Source: Lucinisca nassula (lineage: Eukaryota; Mollusca; Bivalvia; Lucinida; Lucinidae). From it: a stretch of DNA of 64,000 bases. The stretch covers positions 223,963,234 through 224,027,233 of the forward strand of contig OY757010.1 in assembly GCA_963580285.1 (NCBI GenBank). Reading direction: 5' to 3'. Positions 50,963-60,105 of the stretch are shown in pieces. Both the position numbers and the translations under genes were made by a program. The notes below the pieces were generated by a model that saw nothing but the letters and a program-made list of their open reading frames with translations, was not told the origin of the DNA and searched no databases. Numbering within the stretch: position 1 is the stretch's first letter; every line of letters starts with the position of its first letter.

Positions 50963-52289
50963 GTATACAACGCGTCATTGCATTAAACATCGTACTGATT
51001 TTTAATGACAGATTCTTTCTGTCATTCTTCGTCGTGCTGCATGTTTACAATTTTAACGTCCGAACTTCCGGCTTCCACTACTTTTGAAATATGACTCCGC
51101 GCAAATAGTCCGTTGTTTGTTGACTTTTCATGCTCGCTGTCTCAAAACTAATTTCTCATGGCATTATTTCCGCATTTTGATTACATGCTTTGTTTCATTT
51201 GTAATCAAAATACAAAAATGATCTTTCTTAAATTACAAACAAAACGGGAATTGAATATGCATAAGGAAAGTTCCCATTTTATACAGACGACCGCATAATG
51301 GGTCATTGGCGAATCTTGGAGGCGGCGTCTAACCACGGCCTTCACTGCAGGCTTCACTGTTGTCGAAAGTTAGCCCATTTTTTTTTCCTAAATTAATTCC
51401 TATATTTCTAGCTGACGCCCCTTAATTTTGAACCGGGATTTCGAAATGAAATCTTCGTCAGATAAGTGATAATATTACATTCAGTACAAAATGGGTTATG
51501 ATTAATTATATTTGTATCAATACGCCATTAAAGTACCTTTGTATATTTTTAGAAAAGAAAAACAAAACAAAACAATATGTATAGAGCTACAATCAGTGCA
51601 CACCATTTAAGTATATAGATAAATTTTGAAAAATAAAGAAAATAGACCGTATAATAAGCTGTATTTAACTTTTGATTATCGACCAAGCCGCTTTGTCTGG
51701 TCCTGACCCGCACACAACAGTTAACAGGCCAGGTTAAGATTTTACCCCTTCAACCCACGAGTTTCTCCAGTTCACTCTTCAGTCACTGAATTTGTACGCG
51801 TCCATTCTACACATGTAAATTGGGTGTCTAGTCAATAGTCGTCAATAGCATGTCAAACCACGTAGAACCGAATGCGGTGTATCATTATGAGCCATCTCAC
51901 CAGGTTCTACACTGTTTGCATCTGTAGGTATCTGTACTTGGCTATAAAGGGCTGAAATGGTACAGACTCATAACACTTACATGACCTAATTAAATGCGAA
52001 GTACGTGACGCTAGAAAATTCAACGTACGGTAGCAAGCCAGCAATAATAAACTCCTAATAGTTATCACTGTCCAATTCTGTTGTATAGGTCTATGTAAGC
52101 ACAATGTTGTGATAAATAATTAGTCACATGCCGCAAAACCTCAAACATCGCACAAAAAGTGTTTTCCTTTATTGTAGCGCACGACATAAGGCAGATTCTT
52201 GACTAAGCCGCGAAACACATTTCAGTCAACAAGTGTAAGCTTTTACAAGAAAGTTGCGGCTATGTGTTGTCATAAAACTGGCAACTATC
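50963..52289 (+). other. Intron 5, left part: little recognisable
   Basis: Part of intron 5 (50963-55843). A weak Q-like fragment (GGTTCTACACTGTTTGCATC) lies at 51902-51921. I see nothing else. Confidence 0.45.
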
Positions 52290-52396
52290 TCAGCAGACAC
52301 ATGACGTAATTGTGACGTCACATCAACGTCGGTGCAACGTCATGACGTTGCATCGACGTTGATTTGACGTTGCCCTAGCGACGTGTGCCTGCTGGG
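52290..52396. mobile_element. MITE with CAGCAGACACA termini (ACGTC-rich)
   Basis: TCAGCAGACACATGACGTAA to CGACGTGTGCCTGCTGGG, with the central palindrome ACGTCGGTGCAACGTCATGA / CGTTGCATCGACGT. Shorter relative of 5718-5866. Confidence 0.8.
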
Positions 52397-52599
52397 TAGT
52401 CATTTGCATGCTGTTTTATTTATAATGTCCAAGTAAAATGAAGATGAAAGTGTTTAACAGCCGATTCACCTCAGTTTTGTGAACCAAACTAAAAATCAGC
52501 ACTCCAGCGCCATTGTCCTTATCACTTAAGAAAGTAAATCTGAATTGCACGAACCGCAGAAAAGCGACCGACGGTTGATTTTCTAAGAGTGCCCTAAAA

Positions 52600-53645
52600 T
52601 CACCGTGTCATTCTGTCAGTCTGTCTGTCCGTCCGTAACCCGTTTGTGAAAATTGGTGATAGTGACTTAACCGCTTGGAATATTTAAACAATTTTTGTCA
52701 TACTGAAAGATATCAATGAGATCTAACCAATGAACTTCCGAAATATTACATTCCATTTAGTAAAGCCTCGCCGAGGCGAAAAATGTGAAAATTTTCGAAC
52801 TGCTTCTCCTCGGAAACCGTTGGGCCGATTGAAGTCAAATTTCATATGAAGCCTCTATGGGATGGGGGAAACCAAAATTTGCTCATGGGATCCAGGTCAC
52901 ATGACCAAAATGGCCGCCAAACCATATATGGTCTGTCTGTCTGTCCGTCCGTAACCCGTTTGTGAAAATTGGTGATAGTGACCTAACCGCTTGGAATATT
53001 TAAACAATTTTTGGCATACTGATAGATATCAATGAGATCTAACCAATGAATTTGCGAAGTATTACATTCCATTTAGTATAGACTCGCCGAGGCGAAAAAT
53101 GTGAAAATTTTCGAACTGCTTCTCCTCGGAAACCGTTGGGCCGATTGAAGTCAAATTTCATATGGGACCTATATGGGATGGGGGAAACCAAAATTTGCTC
53201 ATGGGGTCCAGGTCACATGACCAAAATGGCCGCCAAGCCATATATGGTAAAAACCCTTCAAAAATAGTCTTCTCCAGAACAACTGGGCAGATTTCCATGA
53301 AACTTGATAAATAGCATCTGGGACGTAGGCCCATCATAAATTGCTAAAATGGTGACCCTGTTTTGACCTTGGCCTTCTTTGTGCCTAGGTCTAACTTTGA
53401 CACATATGCTTTTGTATTGGAAAAGTGAGAATGCATTTTATCCTGCAAACCATTCAGAATACAGTACTAAAGCATAAGATATATATTTTTGCTCCTTACG
53501 ATAAGGCGCATTTATTGGGGGAGCCGTTTTAAGTCCAGGTCACATGACCAAAATGGCCGCCATACCCATATATGGTTACACTCATAAAGCTAAAAGCATC
53601 CGGTGGGTCGTGCACTTCAGCTGAAGCACTGGTTTTTCACAGAAT
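52600..53645. repeat. Interspersed element with a 316-bp tandem duplication
   Basis: CTGTCTGTCCGTCCGTAACC starts at 52621 and again at 52937. Both units end AAAATGGCCGCCAA followed by CCATATATGG. The right end GTGGGTCGTGCACTTCAGCT plus GAAGCACTGG looks like an element terminus with a hairpin. No gene. Confidence 0.7.
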
Positions 53646-53664
53646 CTGTCATTTCAGTGCCTTT

Positions 53665-53828
53665 TGGCGCTTTGATTCTGTTACGCTACTCGCCTTGTAA
53701 ACCAGGGGTCGCAGGATCGATCCCGGGCTTCTCTAGACTTTCGGAGGAGTCTTTGAACCGAGTTCCCATCTCCGTATGACCATAGCTGTTGGTAGGACAT
53801 AAAACTCAAACACTCACTCACTCACTTA
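53665..53828 (+). mobile_element. SINE family S3 with (CACT)n tail
   Basis: CGCCTTGTAAACCAGGGGTC and GCAGGATCGATCCCGGGC (B-box-like), then AGACTTTCGGAGGAGTC and GGTAGGACATAAAACTC, ending CACTCACTCACTCAC. Confidence 0.8.
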
Positions 53829-53882
53829 ATTTTCTGCTATTTTGCCCTTAGATGTGTAATTTGTCACTGTTTGCACCCTGCT

Positions 53883-53974
53883 AGCATTCTACATAAATCT
53901 ACAGCGGGCCGTTAGCGGCCCGTCAGCTACCCTGACGGGCCGCTAACGGCCCGCTGTAGTTTTATGTAGAATGC
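53883..53974. repeat. Near-perfect 44-bp-arm palindrome
   Basis: The arm AGCATTCTACATAAATCTAC.. (53883-53926) pairs with 53931-53974 around a CTAC loop, with only one mismatch seen. The central part is GC-rich (AGCGGGCCGTTAGCGGCCCG). Probably the heart of a small MITE with CCCTGCTAGCATTC ends. Confidence 0.85.
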
Positions 53975-54216
53975 TTACTGAGTGGTAACTAATATGCTTT
54001 TTTTCTGAAAAAAGAAAAAGGAAGCTGCGTTCAGATGTACCCGCAAAACTACAACTGCATTAAATAGTACATTTTCTAGACTATGAGAGAGGCATAATCA
54101 CCGACACCATAGACATTAATGGGGATGGGAATATCTGGCACATTTTCCCGTCATTTTTCAAAAGGAAGAAAAATTTCGGGACTTCCTTTTCTATAAACCT
54201 TGTCCAACAGAAAAAA

Positions 54217-54282
54217 GGGTCAATTCTTAAAGGAAAGAATTTGCTCCTCAGGAGTAAATTCTTTCCTTTAGGAGTTGACCCA
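54217..54282. repeat. Palindrome with about 31-bp arms
   Basis: GGGTCAATTCTTAAAGGAAA..CTCCT pairs with AGGAG..TTTCCTTTAGGAGTTGACCC, with two or three mismatches. Confidence 0.75.
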
Positions 54283-54394
54283 TATTGACATGTGAGACAA
54301 AAATACTTTTACAAGAGTTACCTCCCCTGAAGGTGTATCCATTCCCCTTAAGTTGTGTGCTGTAAACAGTACAATGCTCAAGTTTCTTACTCTA

Positions 54395-54500
54395 TGAAAA
54401 TCTCTAATGGTTATGGGGAAGAAGGGCATTCAAATCTCTAATGGTCCTAGGGAAGAAGGAATCTTTGTAAATGCCAGTCCTTGAAGCAGGGATCTGAATA
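54395..54500 (-). pseudogene. LINE 3'-end fragment (inverted)
   Basis: The reverse complement contains CTTCTTCCCTAGGACCATTA and GATCCCTGCTTCAAGG, matching 54700-54770 on the plus strand. The two tails face each other. Confidence 0.65.
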
Positions 54501-54589
54501 GCGAATTAGTGATGATTTCTGCAGCGCCTAGGGGTGGGGGGGGGGGGGGTGGGACATGGATATCTGTTTCATTGTTGGCAGTTCACTTT

Positions 54590-54900
54590 TTACCTATTGT
54601 ACAAAGGTCAAAAACTTGCTGCCAGCATTCCTTCATATGACATTGTTGCCCCCATCTAAGCGCTGTAGAAATCACCACTCATTAGCATTTCAGACGTTCG
54701 GATCCCTACTGCAAGAACTGACATTTACAAAGGTTCCTTCTTCCCTAGGACCATTAGAGATTGGAATGCTCTTCTCGATTCTATCATTTCCTCAGTCGAG
54801 GATTGGTCTAACTAATTTTTCCTCGTTGAAAAGATCTAGGGACTAACTTCTCATGTCACAGGTCCTGGTGAATGAATGTCATTTGACGTGTCACCAGTAA
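54590..54900 (+). pseudogene. LINE ORF2 C-terminus and 3' tail
   Basis: Frames show HMTLLPPSKRCRNHHSLAFQT, similar to the 37300 region of the other LINE remnant. A shifted frame near 54740 reads like the 'RTIRDWNALLDSI' C-terminal signature of CR1/L2-like elements. Dead. Confidence 0.7.
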
Positions 54901-54996
54901 CAATTCTGATTCTTAGCAGTAGGATTCTCGGGCACTGCCATGCTGAAGCAATAATAAAACAAAACTAATGTACACTCATGTAAACCCCATTTTTCG

Positions 54997-55267
54997 CATC
55001 ACAAAAACATGCCTATATAATTTTAACCCCCTCAAACCACACTTTTATATTGTAAAACTGAGGTTTGCAGGGGTATACATTATTTCTGCTCTTAAATATA
55101 GATTGTGGGTATTCGTTAGAACCGCCTCAATGAGGCGGTTCCAACGAGTACGGACAATCTATATTTTGAGCAAAAATAAGAAAAATATCACAATTTTTCA
55201 TCTTAAAATTTTCGCTTTTATGGTGGTAGAATATACAGTGTATTTGTATAGGCGTGTTTTTGTAATG
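54997..55267. mobile_element. Hairpin MITE, subfamily A
   Basis: GCATCACAAAAACATGCC at the left and TAGGCGTGTTTTTGTAATG at the right. The palindrome ATTCGTTAGAACCGCCTCAA / TGAGGCGGTTCCAACGAGTA is at 55110-55152. Confidence 0.8.
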
Positions 55268-55274
55268 ACAATGT

Positions 55275-55598
55275 ATCTATGTTTGTTTGTTTTGTTTGAT
55301 TTGAGGTTTAAAGTCCCCGTCAGCACTGTATAGGTCACTTTGGAGACGTTGCTTTCATTTTTATGGGACATTTACCTGACATTGAGATGAAATGACATTT
55401 CAAGCCCTGTAGCCCAATGAAACCAATAGGGTTTATAAGCATCGAACGTTACGTTGACTCGCACCGCTTTGCCTGGGCAGGCTTAGATCCTCTAAGCGGT
55501 TTACCAGTACTCGTGTGCGGGTCGGTTTCACCTCTGCATGGAATCATCATGCAGCCCATCTTTTTCTTCAAGCCCCGATCGGCGGGGGCTATTTTCTT
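55275..55598 (-). mobile_element. SINE family S1
   Basis: GTTTGTTTGTTTTGTTTGAT (tail complement) to CGATCGGCGGGGGC, full length with all landmarks. It lies about 245 bp before exon 6. Confidence 0.85.
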
Positions 55599-55772
55599 TA
55601 CATAAAGTCGTGTTTGCTGTTGTTATTATTACAGGGACCTGATCATGTCATGTTTTAATATATACACGCAAATTGCTAGGATTCTAATACGATTATGTAC
55701 CCACAGAATGATCAATGCAATAATAAGTACAACGGTTCAGGAGTCCCAGCAGCAGAGGAACACTAATTAGAG

Positions 55773-55823
55773 TAGGGTTAGGGTTAGGGTTAGGGTTAGG
55801 GTTAACCCTAACCCTAACCCTAA
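55773..55823. repeat. Inverted interstitial telomeric repeat
   Basis: Five TTAGGG-type units (AGGGTTAGGGTTAGGG...) are followed head-to-head by three AACCCT units (AACCCTAACCCTAACCC), making a palindrome. It ends 20 bp before exon 6. Confidence 0.95.
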
Positions 55824-55843
55824 TTGAAACTCTATGTTTTTAG

Positions 55844-56017
55844 GGGAAATAATAAACCTCGAATTGGTTACATTTAGACGTCAGTTCGAGGAGTCTGTGT
55901 CACGTGATGTCGATCCGAACCAAACAGCATTCATGGTGGACTTGGACAAAGTTACCAGATATACTAAAATAATTCGACTATACTATATCAGTGGACCAAG
56001 TTGTGGAGACAAACTAG
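55844..56017 (+). CDS. Host gene, exon 6
   Basis: Acceptor CTATGTTTTTAG, donor AACTAG|GTAGGA, 174 bp, phase 1 in and phase 1 out. It completes Gly266 and encodes residues 267-323. EIINLELVTFRRQFEES corresponds to VAVVKCETTERRLL of exon 3; TRYTKIIRLYYISGPSCGDK corresponds to TSFFIKGLRVWLRDKP of exons 3-4. It therefore spans the C-terminal half of one module and the start of the next. The acceptor lies next to a telomeric hairpin, which may affect branch-point access (inference). Confidence 0.82.
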
Positions 56018-56064
56018 GTAGGATTTTTATTTTTATTTTTTTTTTTCACTTTTGCTTGTTTGTT

Positions 56065-56218
56065 TTAGGTTTGCGCCCCTTTCAAGATTATTTTACACAT
56101 TTCAAACCGATCGTTAATCAGAGGTGGGCGAAAATTGTAGTACCCGGAGATTAAATGTAACCATCGTTGCATAACTTGGCGTCTACATGCATGGTAGTTA
56201 ACCCAAGCGTGTCTTTTT
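56065..56218 (-). mobile_element. SINE family S4 (partial)
   Basis: TTTGCGCCCCTTTCAAGATT, AACCGATCGTTAATCAGAGG and TGCATAACTTGGCGTC match 2405-2648. The tRNA head is missing, cut off by the mariner sequence. Confidence 0.7.
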
Positions 56219-56221
56219 CTG

Positions 56222-56620
56222 CTAATCTGTCAACAGATGGGGAATCCATCTAGCACAGATCTTTCTCATTTTCAAATCCCGTTTCAGAATTGTATGGGCT
56301 GCTCCTAATGAGATGCCAACCATACTAGCTATTTGCCTAGTGGTGTATCGTGCATCGGTAGCAACTATTTCTTTCACTCTAGCAACCATCTTGGCAGATG
56401 TTGCTCTTTTCGGCCGACGATCATGTGGTGCATTTTCTGTTGAGCCTAGCCCATAGCTGAATTTCTTACACCAACTAAAAACTGTCGGAAAAGATATTTC
56501 ATTATGCCCATAAACCGAACATATTTCATGCAAAATGTCTTTGCACCGTATACCAAGAATACAACGATTCTTAATATAGGACCGTATTTCAACGGCGTAC
56601 TCTGACCTTCTTCCAACCAT
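56222..56620 (-). pseudogene. mariner-type transposase N-terminal fragment
   Basis: About 130 residues from MVGRRSEYAVEI (start near 56620) to RWIPHLLTD. It shows the paired helix-turn-helix DNA-binding region of mariner transposases: ILHEICSVYGHNEISFPTVF, the DRRPKRATSA linker and RYTTRQIASMVGISLGAAHT, ending at the point where LLT leads into the catalytic domain. The catalytic DDD domain is absent, so this is a truncated copy in antisense to the host gene. The frame extends N-terminally to 56797 but that part looks unrelated. Confidence 0.85.
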
Positions 56621-56825
56621 GTTTTGTATTAGTATACAAGAGTAGACAGTGTTTATCGAACGATATACATGGCTAAAGTCAACGGATTTTAACAGGTTTG
56701 GTATCAATGTATAGGTAAAATGTTTTCCTACGCTGTGATATTTATTTACAGAGGATTTTCGCATTAGTGCATGAGAAAACGTTCTACTTGCATTCATATT
56801 TGAACAGTCCTCGTATCTCTGACTG

Positions 56826-57405
56826 GTTTAACCTTTAGGACGTTGACATTCATGTCTGGTTTAGTCTTCGGAACGTTGACATTCCTGTCTCGTTTGGCCT
56901 TTGGAATGTTAATATTCCTGACTGGTTTAGCCTTTGGGACGTTGCTATTCCTGACTGATTTATCCTTTGGAACGTTGATAGTCCAGTCTACTTTAACCAT
57001 TGGATTATTGATGTTCCTGTCTAGTAAAGCCTTATGAATGTTGATATCCCTGACTTGTTTAACCGTTGGTACGTTGACGATTATATCTAGTTTAGCTTTT
57101 GGACGTTAATATGCTTGGCTAGTAAAGCGTTTGGAACATTGATTTCTCTTACAAGTTTAACATAGCTGCACATAATCCTCGCGAGAGGGTGCTGCAGGAT
57201 ATATAGATAGATAGATAGAACATTTGGGACGTTGACATTCTTGTCTAGTTTACCCTTTTGGACGTTGATGTTCTTGTCTAGTATAACCTTTGGGACGTTG
57301 ACATTCCTGCCTAGTTTAGCCGTTGAGACATTGATATTCCTATCCAGTATAGCCTTTGTGACTGATATCCCTGTCTAGTATACCGTTTCGGACGTTGATG
57401 CAAAA
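56826..57405. repeat. Degenerate 33-bp minisatellite in intron 6
   Basis: Units of the form TTTGGAACGTTGACATTCCT plus GTCTAGTTTAGCC. Interrupted at 57168-57222 by AATCCTCGCGAGAGGGTGCT and a (TAGA)n run, which resembles a LINE 3' tail. Confidence 0.85.
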
Positions 57406-57446
57406 CAGGACACAGAGTCAGCTTTATGTTTCTTTTTGTTATTTAG

Positions 57447-57571
57447 GTTTGTATGAGATGGTACCAGAAGTAACAAAACTCCCAGGACCTAATAGCGTGA
57501 TGGGAAGGCCTCAGTTCCAGAAGGAATCAGATCTTTATTTGAATCTCGCGGCTTGGTTAGGACAAAATCAG
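57447..57571 (+). CDS. Host gene, exon 7 (last recognised exon)
   Basis: Acceptor TTTGTTATTTAG, donor AATCAG|GTTATT, 125 bp, phase 1 in and phase 0 out. It completes Gly324 and encodes residues 325-365. LYEMVPEVTKLPG is the third instance of the LG..D..P motif, and DLYLNLAAWLGQNQ matches the position of ANTWLRNNP. The product has no stop here, so at least one more exon must follow; none is visible in the minisatellite to the right. The frame starting at 57395 overlaps the exon but includes intron. Confidence 0.78.
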
Positions 57572-57720
57572 GTTATTTGTATTTTAATACTGCTTTTGTC
57601 ATTTTTTTAAGATTAAAGAAGGGTCTTTGTGTATATTGGACTTTAAAACAGTCCTCGCTTTTTGTTAGCCTTTTGTTTGTATTTGTCTCAATGGTTGGAC
57701 TTACTCTTTTTAGACTGAGT

Positions 57721-57722
<2 letters not shown>

Positions 57723-57756
<34 letters not shown>

Positions 57757-57815
57757 AAATATGTCATAATCACGATAACCATAACGTTAGGGTTAGGGTT
57801 GCTAACCCTAACCCT
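57723..57815. repeat. (TTA)n run and second inverted telomeric repeat
   Basis: The TTATTATTA run at 57723-57752 is followed at 57786-57815 by GTTAGGGTTAGGGTT, the dinucleotide GC and TAACCCTAACCC, again head-to-head. It directly precedes the 33-bp array. Confidence 0.9.
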
Positions 57816-57829
57816 GAAATAAACACACT

Positions 57830-59690
57830 TAAAAACTTCACCTTGCGTGAAATAAACACACCTAAACCTTCACCTCACGTGAAATAAACACACCCAAAAT
57901 CTTCACCTCACAAGAAATAAACTCTCCTAAAAACTTCATCTCACGTGAAATGAACACACCTAAAAACTTCACTTCACGTGAAATAACACACCTAAAACTT
58001 CACTTCAGGTGAAATAAACACACCCAAAAACATGAAATTATCACACCCAAAAGCTTCATCTCACGTAAAAATAAACCCACCGAAAAACTTCACCTCACGT
58101 AAAATAAACACACCCAAAAGCTTCACCTCACGTGAAATAAACCAACCGAAAAACTTCACCTCACGTGAAATAAACGCACCCAAAAACTTCACCTCACATG
58201 AAATAAACAAATCTTAAAACTTCACCTCACGTGAAATAAACAACCAAAAGACTTTAACTCACGTGAAATAAACACACCTAAAAACTTCTCCTCACGTGAA
58301 ATAAACACATCTAAAAACTTCACCTCACGTGAAATAAACACACCCAAAACATTCACCTCACGTGAAATAAACACACCTAAAAACTTCACCTCACGTGAAA
58401 TAAACACACCCAAAACATTCACCTCACGTGAAATAAACACATCTAAAAACTTCACTTCACGTGAAATAAACACACCTAAAAACTACACCTCACGTGAAAT
58501 AAACACACCTAAAAACGTCAGCTTACATGAATTATATACACCTAAAAACTACACCTCACGTGAAATAAACACACCTAAAACCTTCACCTCACGTGAAATA
58601 AACACACCTAAAAACGTCAGCTTACGTGAATTAAACACACCTAAAAACTTCACCTCACGTGAAAAAACACACCTAAAACCGTCACCTCATGTGAAATAAA
58701 CACACCATAAACCGTCACCTCACGTGAAATAAACACACCCAAAAACTTCACCTCACATGAAATAAACAAATCTTAAAACTTCACCTCACGTGAAATAAAC
58801 AACCAAAAGACTTTAACTCACGTGAAATAAACACACCTAAAAACTTCTCCTCACGTGAAATAAACACATCTAAAAACTTCACCTCACGTGAAATAAACAC
58901 ACCCAAAACATTCACCTCACGTGAAATAAACACACCTAAAAACTTCACCTCACGTGAAATAAACACACCCAAAACATTCACCTCACGTGAAATAAACACA
59001 TCTAAAAACTTCACTTCACGTGAAATAAACACACCTAAAAACTACACCTCACGTGAAATAAACACACCTAAAAACGTCAGCTTACATGAATTATATACAC
59101 CTAAAAACTACACCTCACGTGAAATAAACACACCTAAAACCTTCACCTCACGTGAAATAAACACACCTAAAAACGTCAGCTTACGTGAATTAAACACACC
59201 TAAAAACTTCACCTCACGTGAAAAAACACACCTAAAACCGTCACCTCATGTGAAATAAACACACCATAAACCGTCACCTCACGTGAAATAAACACACCTA
59301 AAAAATTGACCTCACGTGAAATAAACACACCTAAAACCGTCACCTCACGTGTAATAAACACACCTAAGAATTGACCTCACGTGAAATAAACACACCTAAA
59401 AACTTTACTTCACGTGAAATTCACATACCTGTAAACTTCATCTCACGTGAAATGAACACACATGTGAACCTCATCTCACCCGAAGTGAACACACCTGTAA
59501 ACCTCTTCTCACGTGACAAGAATACGTTTGTAAACTTCACTTTACGTGAAAGGAACACGGCAATAAACCTCACCTCACGTAAAATGAGCAGTAAACCTCA
59601 CCTCACGTGAAATGAACACATCTGTAAACTTCACTTCTCGTGTTATGAACACACCTTTAAAACTCGCCTTCCGAGTAATTAACATTTTTT
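57830..59690. repeat. 33-bp minisatellite array, class T1
   Basis: Unit ACGTGAAATAAACACACCTA plus AAAACTTCACCTC (33 bp), about 55 copies, many with a CACGTG word. A 559-bp segment starting near 58211 is repeated almost unchanged at 58770. The right end grades into class T2. Confidence 0.95.
58211..59328. repeat. Higher-order duplication in array T1 (559 bp x 2)
   Basis: ATCTTAAAACTTCACCTCAC at 58211 recurs at 58770, and all unit variants between follow the same order, including the irregular GTCAGCTTACATGAATTATA block. Confidence 0.9.
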
Positions 59691-59794
59691 AAATGAAAAT
59701 CTGAAAATTGAAAAGTGAAAATTGAAGAGTGAAAAGAAAACATCAACATACGTACAATGAACACACTGGCGTGAGCTGAACACACCTGTAAATT

Positions 59795-60105
59795 TCCGGC
59801 CCCCGCCCCTCATGGCTTGAAGAAATAGATGGGCTGCATGGTGCTTCCACACAGAGCTGAAACCGACCTGCACACGAGTACTGGTAAACCGCTTTGAGGA
59901 TCTAAGCCTGCCCAGGCAAAGCGGTGCGAGTGTCGGACTGTCCATGCTTATAAACCATATTGGTTTCATTGGGCGGCAGGGCTTGAGATGTTATTCCATC
60001 TCAATGTCAGGTAAAAGTCCCACAAAATTGAAAGCAAAGTCTCCAAAATGACCTTTACAGCGTTGACGGGGACGTTAAACCTCAAATCAAACAAACAAAC
60101 AAAAC
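59795..60105 (+). mobile_element. SINE family S1 inserted in the array
   Basis: GGCCCCCGCCCCTCATGG at the head through GGGACGTTAAACCTCAAATC and the AAACAAACAAACAAAA tail. The array sequence CACCTGTAAATTTC occurs on both sides (near 59783 and 60103), either flanking units or a target duplication. Confidence 0.85.
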
